Source: Bifidobacterium callimiconis (GTDB taxonomy: Bacteria; Actinomycetota; Actinomycetes; Actinomycetales; Bifidobacteriaceae). From it: DNA of 64,000 nt. The stretch covers positions 248,001-312,000 of the forward strand of contig NZ_QXGJ01000001.1 of assembly GCF_003952005.1 (NCBI RefSeq). Reading direction: 5' to 3'. Position 1 is the stretch's first letter. Each line of letters begins with the position of its first letter. This document shows, piece after piece, positions 11,595 to 20,319 of the stretch. Under the pieces are notes generated by a model. That model made no database searches and had not been told where the DNA came from. It saw only the letters and a program-made list of their open reading frames with translations. The position numbers and the translations under genes were made by a program.

Positions 11595-12812
11595 TCACTC
11601 CCCCTCCCTCAGAGTCAGATACGCCTCGGGACGTCCCAGACGGAAGGCGACGAACAACGAGGCCACGGCCGCGGTGAACACCGCGAAGACGAGAGCAATC
11701 AACGCCATGACCAGAATCGATCCGATGCCCACCTGCAGGTACGGCAGCTGCATCTGCTTGCCGATGTACCCGCTGAAGGGGAAGACGATCAGCGATGCCG
11801 CCGCCACGCCGATCACGCCGCCGGCCAGACCGGTGATCAACGCCTCGCGGATCACGATGGAGATCAGCATGCCGCGCGTGGCGCCCATGATGCGCAAGGA
11901 TGCGAACTCCTTCTTGCGTTCGTTGACCGAGGAGGAGAACACCGCGAGCATGACGATCAGCCCCATGACCCACAGCACGACGACGAACACCAGCATGTAG
12001 GACAACATGGTGTTCAGTGAAGTCTTGGTGGAGGCCGTCACGCCACCGGGGTAGACGAATCCCACCGAGGCGAGCTGCGGATCCAGTTTGGCGATATTGT
12101 TCGCCACCGTGTGCGCATCATAGCCATCCTGCACCTTGATCAGCACGGAAGAGACGGCCTTGGACGCGTATTCCTGGGGCATGACGCGCTTGGCGACCTT
12201 GGCCGACGCGGCCACCATCTGCGGAACTGTGGCCTTGTTGACGAACACGGAGTTGTCGAGGCTGGTACCGGTGCTGGCCAGCTGCGCCACCACGGGCCAG
12301 GTCTTGCCATACAGTTCGATCGTGCCGTCGGTGGATACGTTCACGTTCGCACCGGCCACCATCTGTCCGTCGCCGAGCGTCTTGTCGTACTGTGAGGCGA
12401 CCCACGGTTCGATCACGAAGTCGGTCTGCGGATCGAATCCGATGATCTGCAACTTTTCGGCGCAGCAGGCCGCAGCCAGCGACGAGATGTAGGTCTGGGA
12501 CGTGATCTGTGCGATGCCGTCGGCCTTGGACACCTTGGATTCGATATCGTTCGTGAAATAGAAGGTATTCGGCGTGCCGTCGGTCAGCAGCGCCTCGGCC
12601 TTGGACTCGGTGGTCTGCGGCACGACCATGAGGTCGGCCCCCAGACGCTCCTCCATGCTGGTCAGGCCTTTGTTGAGGTTCATCGCCAGCATGGATCCGC
12701 CGAAGAACGCGACGGACAGGATCGCCACCACCGTGATGAGCGACGCGGTGCGGAACGGCTTGCGCCTGAGATTCTCCAATGGCAGACGGGCGAGTGAGAT
12801 ATGCGGTGACAT
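11595..12812 (-). CDS. ABC transporter permease, FtsX/MacB family
   Basis: A 405-aa permease with the MacB topology: an N-terminal transmembrane helix at about residues 20-42, a long extracytoplasmic domain (about 45-275), and three C-terminal helices ending in the FtsX domain (about 280-395). The extracytoplasmic part contains a Cys-Cys pair (AACCAEKLQ). It lies between the DUF4418 gene upstream and its ATPase downstream, all on one strand, so the three form a likely exporter operon. Confidence 0.92.
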   Translation of the reverse strand: MSPHISLARLPLENLRRKPFRTASLITVVAILSVAFFGGSMLAMNLNKGLTSMEERLGADLMVVPQTTESKAEALLTDGTPNTFYFTNDIESKVSKADGIAQITSQTYISSLAAACCAEKLQIIGFDPQTDFVIEPWVASQYDKTLGDGQMVAGANVNVSTDGTIELYGKTWPVVAQLASTGTSLDNSVFVNKATVPQMVAASAKVAKRVMPQEYASKAVSSVLIKVQDGYDAHTVANNIAKLDPQLASVGFVYPGGVTASTKTSLNTMLSYMLVFVVVLWVMGLIVMLAVFSSSVNERKKEFASLRIMGATRGMLISIVIREALITGLAGGVIGVAAASLIVFPFSGYIGKQMQLPYLQVGIGSILVMALIALVFAVFTAAVASLFVAFRLGRPEAYLTLREGE

Positions 12813-12889
12813 GATGCTCGATTCGTAATGTGATCGATTATTGCTCGTACGTGATCATACGATTCGGCTGTGTGACGGCGTGGATAGGC

Positions 12890-13288
12890 TCAGGCGCGCT
12901 TGGCCGGACGGGAGTCCAGCCAGATGCCGATGGCGGCGAAGATGATGGTCAGCACGCCCAGCACGATCAGCGTGGGTCGGGCGACCATGTGGCAGTGCAT
13001 CATGGCACCGGGGCATACGCCGATCAGCACGGTCGGCACGGCGATGGCCAGCAGTGCACCCAGCACGGCGGCGATGTTCAGACCGATGCGGATCTGGGGA
13101 GCCACGAACAGGGCGATCACACCCAGCACGGCGATAAGCGCTCCGACGCCGATCTCGGCCTGGGCGGTCCAATGACAGGCCATCGGCATCTTCTCGACCT
13201 TGCACACGTAGGCGAACGTGTGCGGGGCGATGGCGATGAGAGCGCCGAAAACAATGGACGGAATGGACGCAAACAGCTTGTTCTTCAC
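12890..13288 (-). CDS. DUF4418 family membrane protein
   Basis: A 132-aa protein with four predicted membrane helices and a Cys/Met/His-containing first loop (CKVEKMPMACHW). A second conserved-looking CPGAMMHCHM segment sits near residues 92-101. The Cys, Met and His pattern on the exposed loops would suit a metal or thiol role, but this is inference. Proteins of this family are often found with MacB-like ABC genes, as here, where the permease follows after 77 bp. The start follows a GGAGAAG-like ribosome-binding site. Confidence 0.85.
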   Translation of the reverse strand: MKNKLFASIPSIVFGALIAIAPHTFAYVCKVEKMPMACHWTAQAEIGVGALIAVLGVIALFVAPQIRIGLNIAAVLGALLAIAVPTVLIGVCPGAMMHCHMVARPTLIVLGVLTIIFAAIGIWLDSRPAKRA

Positions 13289-13377
13289 GATCTTCTCCTG
13301 CTACTTCTGCATAACGCGATATGCGAACGTTACGCGGACGCCCAACGGCATCCGAACTTGAGCGATTGTGAACGCCA

Positions 13378-13412
13378 ATCGGGGGAAAATCAAGTCTTGA
13401 CTTTCCCCCGAT
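13378..13412 (-). terminator. Strong hairpin after the helicase gene
   Basis: An 11-bp perfect stem (13378-13388 with 13402-13412: five G, three A and flanking ATC on one arm) lies 5 bp past the helicase stop codon. A clear U-run is lacking on the minus strand, so termination is inferred from position and stem strength. Confidence 0.55.
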
Positions 13413-13417
13413 ATGTG

Positions 13418-16099
13418 CTACAGCTTTTCGATCGGCGCCACGCGCAGCAGTAGACGCTTGGTGCCGTCGGAACCGAAGTCCACGGTGATCACGGAGTTAC
13501 GGCCTTTGTCCTCCACCGCCACGACGGTGCCCAGACCATACTGGTCGTGGGTCACCTTGTCACCGGCGTGGAAATCGGCGACATTGGGAATGCCTTCCTG
13601 ATCATGCTGCGCCGTCTTGCGCGAGGCCGCGGCCTTGGCCTTCGACAGTGAACCGAACAGATCCTGCTGCATGCGCTTCGTGGTCACCTTGCCGGAACGC
13701 GGGGAGCCGGAACGGGAACCGTAGGACGAGGAGCCGGAGCCGCGGCTGCCGTAGGACGATCCGCCATAGGAACGGGACGAACCGGATCCATACCGAGAGC
13801 CCGAACCACGTGATCCGGAACGGGAGCCATAGGAGGAACCCGAACCATACGAGCCGTAGGAACCGGATCCATAGGAACCGCCGGACGAACGACCGGCACC
13901 GGACCCCCATCGGGACGACGAACCGTATCGGAAATCGGACGTCGACTCGAAGCCGCCAAACTCGTCATCGTCATCGAATCCGCTCCCCCAGCCGGTACGC
14001 ATGCGCTCCGCGGAGGTTTCCCTACGCTTCCATTCGATCAAGTTCTCAGGGATGTCGTCGAGGAATTGGCTGGGCATCATCTCCGCCGCCTGACCCCACT
14101 GGGCGCGCACCGCGGCCCGGGTGACGTAGAGGATCTGACGGGCGCGGGTGATGCCCACGTAGGCGAGACGACGCTCCTCCTCCAGTTCGCTTTCGTCCTC
14201 CATGGCCCGCGAGTGCGGGAACGTGCCCTGTTCCATGCCGGTGAGGAACACCACCGGGTATTCGAGTCCCTTGGCGGTGTGCAGCGTCATGAGGGTGACG
14301 GTGCCGGTGTCCTCGCCTTCGCCGGGCAGCTGGTCGCTGTCGGCCACGAGCGCCGTGGTCTCCAGGAAGCCGTTGAGCGTGGCATCAGGCGTGTTCTGCT
14401 CGTATTCCGCGGCGACGGATTGCAACTGAGAAAGATTGTCCACACGGGTCATGTCCTGCGGATCCGTGGATTTGCGCAGTTCCGCAAGCAGACCGGATTT
14501 GTCGAGCACCTCGGCCACGATCTCGCTCGGTTTGGTATCATTGGCCGCTGCGAATTCCTGCAACGAGCGCATGAGGTCGCGGAACTGTCCAAGCAGGGTG
14601 GCGGTGCGCGTGGGCACGCCTTCGATGGTGTCCAATGCCTCGAGGGCTCCCCACGTGCTGGTCTGGTGATCGGCCGCGTACATGGTGATCACGGCTTCCG
14701 CGCGGGCGCCGAGTCCTCGTTTGGGCACGTTGAGGATGCGCCGGAGGTTGACGTCGTCGGCCGGGTTGGCGATGGCCTGCAGGTAGGCCATCGCGTCCTT
14801 GACTTCCTTGCGCTCGTAGAACTTGGTGCCGCCGACGAGCTGGTACGGGATGCCGGCGTTGATGAGCGCCTCCTCGAGGGAGCGTGACTGTGCGTTGGCG
14901 CGGTACATGATGGCGATGTCGGAGTAGCGGAAGCCCTCCTCTCCCGCGAGCCTGGCGATTTCGGTGGCGATCCAGGCGCCTTCCTGCTGGGCGTTGTCGG
15001 CGGCGTAGCCGATGATCTTGCTGCCTTCGCCGAGCGCGGTCCACAGTTTCTTGGGTTTGCGGCCCGGGTTGAGGGCGATCACCGCGTTGGCGGCGTTGAG
15101 GATGGTCTGCGTGGAACGGTAGTTCTGTTCCAGCATGATGGTCTTGGCGTTCGGAAAGTCTTTTTCGAATTCCTGGATGTTACGGATGTCGGCGCCACGG
15201 AATGCGTAGATGGACTGGTCGGAGTCGCCCACCACGGTGATCCATGCCGGGCCGGTCTTGCCGGCGCCACGCGCGTTGGGGTCACGCGGCTGGCCGGAGT
15301 CCACGCCACCGAGCTCGCGTACGAGCACGTACTGGGCGTGGTTGGTGTCTTGGTACTCGTCGACCAGGATGTAGCGGAACTTGCGACGGTAGTAGTCGGC
15401 GACCATCGGGTCGGTGCGCAGCAGTTCCACGGTGCGCATGATCAGGTCGTCGAAGTCCACGGCGTTGGCCGCAGCGAGCCGGTACTGGTATTCGGCGTAC
15501 ACGCAGGCGTAGAGCACTTCGACGTCGCCGAAGTTGCCGATCTGGGAGCCGCGGATGCCGGGCTTGAACTGTGGCGCGTACTCCTTGAGTCGTTCCTGCC
15601 ATCCGATGAGGCTGTTCTTGTAGTCGGAGATGCGGGCGAGGATGGATCGGGGCGTGTACCGCTTGACGTCGATGTTGAGTTCGTTGCAGATGATCTTGAC
15701 GAGCCGCTGCGAGTCGGCGGTGTCGTAGATGGAGAATCCGGATTTGAGTCCGATCTTGTCGCCGTCGCGGCGCAGGATGCGCACGCAGGCGGAGTGGAAG
15801 GTCGACACCCACATGCGCTGTGCCACGGGGCCGATCAGCGTGGTGAGTCGCTCCTTCATTTCAGCGGCGGCCTTGTTGGTGAAGGTGATGGCCAGGATCT
15901 GGCTGGGCCATGCGCCCACCTGGCTGAGCAGCCAGGCGATGCGCCGGGTGAGCACTCGGGTCTTGCCGGATCCGGCGCCGGCGGCGATCAGCAGCGCCGG
16001 ACCGTGATACTGCACGGCTTCGGCCTGCTGATCGTTGAGGCCGCCCAGCAGCTCCTCCGCGCTGCGGGCGATCACCTCTGGTTCGTCGTACATCATCAT
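13418..16099 (-). CDS. pcrA: ATP-dependent DNA helicase UvrD/PcrA with Gly/Ser/Tyr/Arg-rich linker
   Basis: An 893-aa superfamily 1A helicase for nucleotide excision repair and replication-transcription conflicts. Walker A is AGAGSGKT (about residue 41), DEYQDTNHAQY is motif II (about 248), GDSDQSIYAFRGA is motif III, QNYRSTQ is motif IV, and VTLMTLHTAKGLEYPVVFL is motif V. Residues 725-801 are almost wholly Gly, Ser, Tyr and Arg. The last 45 residues (FHAGDKVTHDQYGLGTV) are the small Tudor-like tail that binds RNA polymerase in PcrA. The ATG at 16099 has GGGGAG upstream; the 40-codon extension before it lacks support. Confidence 0.95.
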   Translation of the reverse strand: MMMYDEPEVIARSAEELLGGLNDQQAEAVQYHGPALLIAAGAGSGKTRVLTRRIAWLLSQVGAWPSQILAITFTNKAAAEMKERLTTLIGPVAQRMWVSTFHSACVRILRRDGDKIGLKSGFSIYDTADSQRLVKIICNELNIDVKRYTPRSILARISDYKNSLIGWQERLKEYAPQFKPGIRGSQIGNFGDVEVLYACVYAEYQYRLAAANAVDFDDLIMRTVELLRTDPMVADYYRRKFRYILVDEYQDTNHAQYVLVRELGGVDSGQPRDPNARGAGKTGPAWITVVGDSDQSIYAFRGADIRNIQEFEKDFPNAKTIMLEQNYRSTQTILNAANAVIALNPGRKPKKLWTALGEGSKIIGYAADNAQQEGAWIATEIARLAGEEGFRYSDIAIMYRANAQSRSLEEALINAGIPYQLVGGTKFYERKEVKDAMAYLQAIANPADDVNLRRILNVPKRGLGARAEAVITMYAADHQTSTWGALEALDTIEGVPTRTATLLGQFRDLMRSLQEFAAANDTKPSEIVAEVLDKSGLLAELRKSTDPQDMTRVDNLSQLQSVAAEYEQNTPDATLNGFLETTALVADSDQLPGEGEDTGTVTLMTLHTAKGLEYPVVFLTGMEQGTFPHSRAMEDESELEEERRLAYVGITRARQILYVTRAAVRAQWGQAAEMMPSQFLDDIPENLIEWKRRETSAERMRTGWGSGFDDDDEFGGFESTSDFRYGSSSRWGSGAGRSSGGSYGSGSYGSYGSGSSYGSRSGSRGSGSRYGSGSSRSYGGSSYGSRGSGSSSYGSRSGSPRSGKVTTKRMQQDLFGSLSKAKAAASRKTAQHDQEGIPNVADFHAGDKVTHDQYGLGTVVAVEDKGRNSVITVDFGSDGTKRLLLRVAPIEKL

Positions 16100-16252
16100 T
16101 CGTGCTCCCCTGTCCCGTTGTCGATTCGTATGGTTGCGCGTTCCTCGCGGTAAAACCGAGTACACGAATCTACCATCGGGCGCGGTCAAGCAGAATGGAC
16201 GGGCATGACGGACGGGCATGGACGAATGCGGCGTTCGTCGGCGTGACGAAGG

Positions 16253-17857
16253 TCAGGCTTTGACGGCGTGTTCCTCGAGCAGTTCGCCGACGTTGGTGTC
16301 GTCGTCCATGTAGTGGTCGAACACGTCGGTGATCTCCTTGTCGGGCTCCTTGGTGGCGAGCGAGACCACGACGATGGCGATGGCGGAGATGATGAACGCA
16401 GGCAGCAGCTCGTAGATGCCGAAGATGCCGCCGAGGGGCTTGAGGGCGAGGTTCCAGACGAACACAGTGACGGCACCGACGATCATGCCGGCGATGGCAC
16501 CGTGCTTGTTGGTGCGTCTCCAGTAGAGGCTGAACAGCATGAGCGGTCCGAACGAGGCGCCGAGACCGGCCCATGCGTAGGAGACGACCTGGAAGATGGA
16601 AGAGTTCTGATCGGCGGCGATCACGCAGCCGAACACGAACACGACGAAGATGGTGATGCGGGCCACCCACATGACCTGGCGGTCGCTGGCGTTGCGCTTG
16701 AAGATGCCGCGGAAGATGTTTTCGGCCACGGCGGATCCCGCGATGATCATGTAGCTTGACGAGGAGCTCATGGATGCGGCGAAAATGCCGGAGACCACCA
16801 CGCCGCAGATGAAGCTGGGCAGCAGCATCTGGCTGAGCACGATGAACACACTTTCGGCGGCCGCCTGCGTGCCGAACTGGACGGGCAGCATGGCGCGGCC
16901 GAACAGGCCGATGGCGATGGCGCAGCCGAGCGAGATGACGACCCACACGGTGGCGATGATCCTCGACTGCTTGATCTCCTCGGCGTCACGCACCGACAGG
17001 AAGCGCACGAGCACCTGCGGCATGCCGAAGTAGCCCAGACCCCAGGCCATCAGGGAGACGATGGTGATCAGGTCGAAGTCGGTGGGGGCGCCGAACAGGG
17101 GTTGGCCGCCTTGCGCGATCTGCGCGCCAGTAGCAGGGTCGAGCGTCGGGGTGGCGGTGTGGTTGGCGCTGATGTATCCGGGGATGTCGGAGAGGAACGC
17201 GGCGACGTGGTCGATGCCGCCCGCGCTGATTACGGTGCCGCTGCACACCACGGCGAGCGCGAAGAACATGAGCATGCCCTGGATGAAGTCGGTGACGACG
17301 ACGGACAGGTAGCCGCCGATCACGGTGTAGAGGAACACGACGATGGCGCCGAGCACCATCATGAGGTGGTAGTCGAATCCGAAGAGGGTGTCGAACAGCT
17401 TGCCGACGGTGACGAAGCAGCTGCCCACGTATACGGCGAAGAACACGATGATGATCACGGCCGCGATGGTGGACAGGATGTTCTTCGTGTCGCCGAATCG
17501 CTTGGAGAAGTAGTCGGGAATGGTGATGGCGTTGCCGGCGGCCACGGAGTAGCGGCGCAGACGCTTGGCCACGATCTTCCAGTTGAGATAGGTGCCGATG
17601 GCGAGGCCTGCGGCGGTCCAGCCGGCGTCGGCGACGCCGGTGAAGTAGGCGAGGCCGGGCAGGCCCATGAGCAGCCAGCCGGACATGTCGGAGGCTTCGG
17701 CGGACAGTGCGGTCAGCCATGGTCCGACGCCGCGGCCGCCTGCGAAGTACTGGGATGCGGATGAGTTGGATCGTCTTGAATAGAAGAATCCCACCGACAG
17801 CATGGCCACGAAATACAGGACCATTGCCAAGAACACCCAGATATCGCTGGTTTGCAT
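16253..17857 (-). CDS. putP: Sodium/proline symporter-type transporter (SSS family)
   Basis: A 534-aa membrane protein of the sodium:solute symporter family, most like PutP. It has about 13 hydrophobic segments. The AGGRGVGPWLTALSAEASDMSGWLLMG region (given only as a family landmark) holds the conserved ASDMSGWL Na/proline site at about residues 53-60. The ATG at 17857 with GGAGG nine bases upstream is preferred over an in-frame start 51 bp upstream. It stands alone, followed by the helicase on the same strand. Proline is the expected substrate but other solutes are possible. Confidence 0.88.
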   Translation of the reverse strand: MQTSDIWVFLAMVLYFVAMLSVGFFYSRRSNSSASQYFAGGRGVGPWLTALSAEASDMSGWLLMGLPGLAYFTGVADAGWTAAGLAIGTYLNWKIVAKRLRRYSVAAGNAITIPDYFSKRFGDTKNILSTIAAVIIIVFFAVYVGSCFVTVGKLFDTLFGFDYHLMMVLGAIVVFLYTVIGGYLSVVVTDFIQGMLMFFALAVVCSGTVISAGGIDHVAAFLSDIPGYISANHTATPTLDPATGAQIAQGGQPLFGAPTDFDLITIVSLMAWGLGYFGMPQVLVRFLSVRDAEEIKQSRIIATVWVVISLGCAIAIGLFGRAMLPVQFGTQAAAESVFIVLSQMLLPSFICGVVVSGIFAASMSSSSSYMIIAGSAVAENIFRGIFKRNASDRQVMWVARITIFVVFVFGCVIAADQNSSIFQVVSYAWAGLGASFGPLMLFSLYWRRTNKHGAIAGMIVGAVTVFVWNLALKPLGGIFGIYELLPAFIISAIAIVVVSLATKEPDKEITDVFDHYMDDDTNVGELLEEHAVKA

Positions 17858-17969
17858 GAAACCGTTCCTCCGCTTCCCTTTGTTGACGTCGCCGGCGCAT
17901 ACCGGCACGGAGACTTTACTATAGCCATCTTGCCGCCGGCGCCCTAATGCGTCTCACATGGTAAAGTCC

Positions 17970-17993
17970 AAACCCCGGTTTGTACCGCGGTAC
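17970..17993. promoter_or_regulatory. Adjacent palindromes between putP and xpt
   Basis: A five-base inverted repeat AAACC-CC-GGTTT (17970-17981) abuts a perfect 12-bp palindrome GTACCGCGGTAC (17982-17993) in the divergent spacer. They are placed where an operator for either promoter could lie. No regulator is identified. Confidence 0.4.
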
Positions 17994-18115
17994 AGTCGTC
18001 ATCCCATGTACCGAGTACTCTGCTAGACATACGTGGACGATTACTGTCCGCGGAGTGAACAGACCGTAAACGGCGGCGGGGCGACGAGCCGAAGCCGATG
18101 ATCAAAGGGGTGTGC

Positions 18116-18694
18116 ATGAAGGAACTCGAGGAGCGAATCCGCAAGGAGGGCACCGTCAAGCCCGGCAACGTGCTCAAGGTAGACGCTTTCCTCAACCATC
18201 AGTGCGATGTGGAGCTGTTCGACCACATGGGCGCGGCGTGGGCCGAGCACTTCAAGGGCAAGACCATCACCAAGATCCTCACCATCGAGGCGTCCGGCAT
18301 CGGCATCGCCTGTTGCGCCGCCCGCCATTTCGGCAATGTGCCGGTGGTGTTCGCCAAGAAGGCGCAGTCCATCAATCTGGACGGCGACCAGTACGTGACC
18401 ACGATCTACTCGTACACCAAGCAGCGTGAGTTCCCGGTGATCGTGGCCAAGAAGTTCCTCTCCCCCGGTGATCACGTGCTGCTGATCGACGACTTCCTCG
18501 CCAACGGCAAGGCGCTGCAGGGCCTGATCGAGATCTGCGATCATGCGGGTGCCACGGTGGAGGGCATCGGCATCGCCGTGGAGAAGGGCTTCCAGGACGG
18601 CGGCGAGCAGCTGCGCAAGGCCGGCTATGACCTGGATTCGCTGGCGATCGTCAAGTCCATGGACGCCGAGACCGGCGACATCGAATTCGCCTGA
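18116..18694 (+). CDS. xpt: Xanthine phosphoribosyltransferase
   Basis: A 192-aa type I phosphoribosyltransferase that converts xanthine and PRPP to XMP for purine salvage. The protein starts [20 protein letters not shown], as usual for Xpt. The PRPP-binding motif is [17 protein letters not shown] at about residues 121-137. The ATG at 18116 is chosen over an upstream in-frame ATG (18098) because AAAGGGG precedes it at normal spacing and the resulting length is the family norm. A xanthine/uracil-type permease follows on the same strand. I could not fit a purine riboswitch to its leader. Confidence 0.95.
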   Translation: MKELEERIRKEGTVKPGNVLKVDAFLNHQCDVELFDHMGAAWAEHFKGKTITKILTIEASGIGIACCAARHFGNVPVVFAKKAQSINLDGDQYVTTIYSYTKQREFPVIVAKKFLSPGDHVLLIDDFLANGKALQGLIEICDHAGATVEGIGIAVEKGFQDGGEQLRKAGYDLDSLAIVKSMDAETGDIEFA

Positions 18695-18723
18695 TCGTTT
18701 CACGAATCGAATATCGTTCCCGA

Positions 18724-18778
18724 GGGAGGGCTCCCACATCACGCCCTCCCTTTTCCATGGGACGGGAAGATCCCATGG
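18724..18778 (+). terminator. Hairpin with T-run, plus second palindrome, between xpt and the permease
   Basis: A perfect 8-bp stem (GGGAGGGC with GCCCTCCC, 18724-18750) is followed by TTTT. Immediately after it comes a CCATGGG/CCCATGG inverted repeat (18755-18778). The pair could terminate or attenuate readthrough so that the permease is expressed below xpt. Confidence 0.65.
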
Positions 18779-18814
18779 GTAAGGGATATATGGAGAATCA
18801 AGAGAGGAGTCACC

Positions 18815-20191
18815 ATGAGTGACAAGACAACCACCGAGAAGGAGCATGGCTCGGGCATTTCGTTCGAGGCGCTGAGCAGCCTTGATGCCCCGGTTTCGTT
18901 CTGGAAGGGCATTCCCTTCGGCCTGCAGCACGTGATGGCCATGTTCGTGGCGAATCTGGCCCCGATCTTCATCGTGGCCTCCGCTGCGAAGATGAGCCCG
19001 GAACAGTCGGCCACGGTCATCCAGGCCGGTCTGCTGGTGGCCGGTCTGGGCACCTGCCTGCAGCTGTACGGCGCCTGGCGCATCGGCTCGAAGCTGCCGA
19101 TGGTCACGGGCATCTCGTTCACGTATGTGGCGGCGGCCGTGGCGATCTGCGCCGACAAGGGCTATGGCGCCGTGGTGGGTGCGGTCATGGTCGGCGGTCT
19201 GCTCGAACTGGTGCTCGGCCTGACCGCGAAGTACTGGCGCCGGTTCGTGCCGCCGATCGTTTCGGCGATCGTGGTCACGTCGATCGGTTTCTCGCTGCTG
19301 ACCGTGGGCGCCACGAGCTTTGGCGGCGGCTCCGGTGCCAAGGACTTCGGCAGCTGGCAGAATCTGACGCTCGGCCTGATCTCGCTGGTCGCCTGCCTGG
19401 CGTTCCAGCTGCTGATGAAGGGCACCGCCAAGCAGCTGTCCGTGCTGTTCGGTCTGGTGGTCGGCTACGTGGTGGCCATCTGCATGGGCAAGGTTGATTT
19501 CTCCGGGTTCCAGCATCTGGCGATCGTGTCCGTACCGCAGTTCATGCCGTTCCGCCCCGAGTTCGACTGGGGTGCGATCATCTCGCTGGGCCTGCTCTAT
19601 GTCGTGTCCTCGGTCGAGGTGCTGGGCGACACCGCCGCTTTGACGAAGGTCGGTCTCAACAGGCTTCCCACCGAGCGTGAGACCGCCGGTGCGATCGCCG
19701 GCGACGGTCTGATCTCCTCGGTCTCCGGTCTGTTCGGCTGCCTGCCGCTGACCTCGTTCGCTCAGAACATCGGCCTGGTGGCCATGACCAAGGTCGTCAA
19801 CCGCAAGGTGATTCTCTCCGGCGGCGTGATCCTGATTCTCGCGAGCTTCATTCCGGCCATCGCCGAGGTGTTCAACTCGCTGCCGCAGGCCGTGCTGGGC
19901 GGCTGCACGATCATGATGTTCGGCAACATCATTCTCTCCGGCTTCCAGATGATCTCCGAGGCCGGCTACACGCAGCGCAACATCACCATCGCGGCGCTTT
20001 CGCTGACCATCGGCATCGGCTTCACCCAGGTGAGCGACATCTTCGTGCACTTCCCGGCCCTGTTCCAGCAGATCTTCGCCTCGAACTGCATCGCCGTGGC
20101 GTTCGTCGTGGCAGTGATCCTCAATCTCGTGCTGCCGAGCGAGGACCACTTCCTCTCGGCGCCGAAGGAGCAGCCGGCCGACGCCGAGTGA
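18815..20191 (+). CDS. pbuX: Xanthine/uracil-type permease (NCS2 family)
   Basis: A 458-aa membrane protein of the nucleobase:cation symporter-2 family with about 14 hydrophobic segments. GLQHVMAMFVANLAP near residues 36-50 holds the conserved QH motif, and TSFAQNIGLVAMTKV near 309-323 is the family signature. Its position directly after xpt makes xanthine the most likely substrate. An AAGAGAGGAG ribosome-binding site precedes the ATG. Confidence 0.92.
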   Translation: MSDKTTTEKEHGSGISFEALSSLDAPVSFWKGIPFGLQHVMAMFVANLAPIFIVASAAKMSPEQSATVIQAGLLVAGLGTCLQLYGAWRIGSKLPMVTGISFTYVAAAVAICADKGYGAVVGAVMVGGLLELVLGLTAKYWRRFVPPIVSAIVVTSIGFSLLTVGATSFGGGSGAKDFGSWQNLTLGLISLVACLAFQLLMKGTAKQLSVLFGLVVGYVVAICMGKVDFSGFQHLAIVSVPQFMPFRPEFDWGAIISLGLLYVVSSVEVLGDTAALTKVGLNRLPTERETAGAIAGDGLISSVSGLFGCLPLTSFAQNIGLVAMTKVVNRKVILSGGVILILASFIPAIAEVFNSLPQAVLGGCTIMMFGNIILSGFQMISEAGYTQRNITIAALSLTIGIGFTQVSDIFVHFPALFQQIFASNCIAVAFVVAVILNLVLPSEDHFLSAPKEQPADAE

Positions 20192-20204
20192 CCGCTCGAT
20201 TATT

Positions 20205-20239
20205 CGTAAGTCGTTCCGTGAATGACGGCACGACTTACG
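20205..20239. repeat. 10-bp inverted repeat after the permease gene
   Basis: CGTAAGTCGT (20205-20214) pairs with ACGACTTACG (20230-20239). It has no T-run and lies just before the stronger bidirectional terminator. Confidence 0.45.
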
Positions 20240-20251
20240 ATCGCGCATGAC

Positions 20252-20296
20252 AAAGGCGCTTTCGACACGAATCGAACCGTGTCGAAAGCGCCTTTT
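20252..20296. terminator. Bidirectional terminator between pbuX and uidA
   Basis: An 18-bp perfect stem (20252-20269 with 20278-20295) starts with AAA and ends with TTTT, so it works on both strands. It separates two convergent genes. Confidence 0.9.
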
Positions 20297-20319
20297 CACG
20301 TCCTGGGGTCTGCGAAAGA

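Noticed and set aside
13697..13927. CRISPR-like or tandem DNA repeats
   Set aside because: The repetitive look comes from codons for a Gly/Ser/Tyr/Arg protein tract in frame with the helicase; repeat units are irregular and there are no spacers.
17995..18115. Purine riboswitch upstream of xpt
   Set aside because: A CCGTAAA string is present, but the TATAA-type P1 junction, the TTTCTACC segment and matching P2/P3 loops are not.
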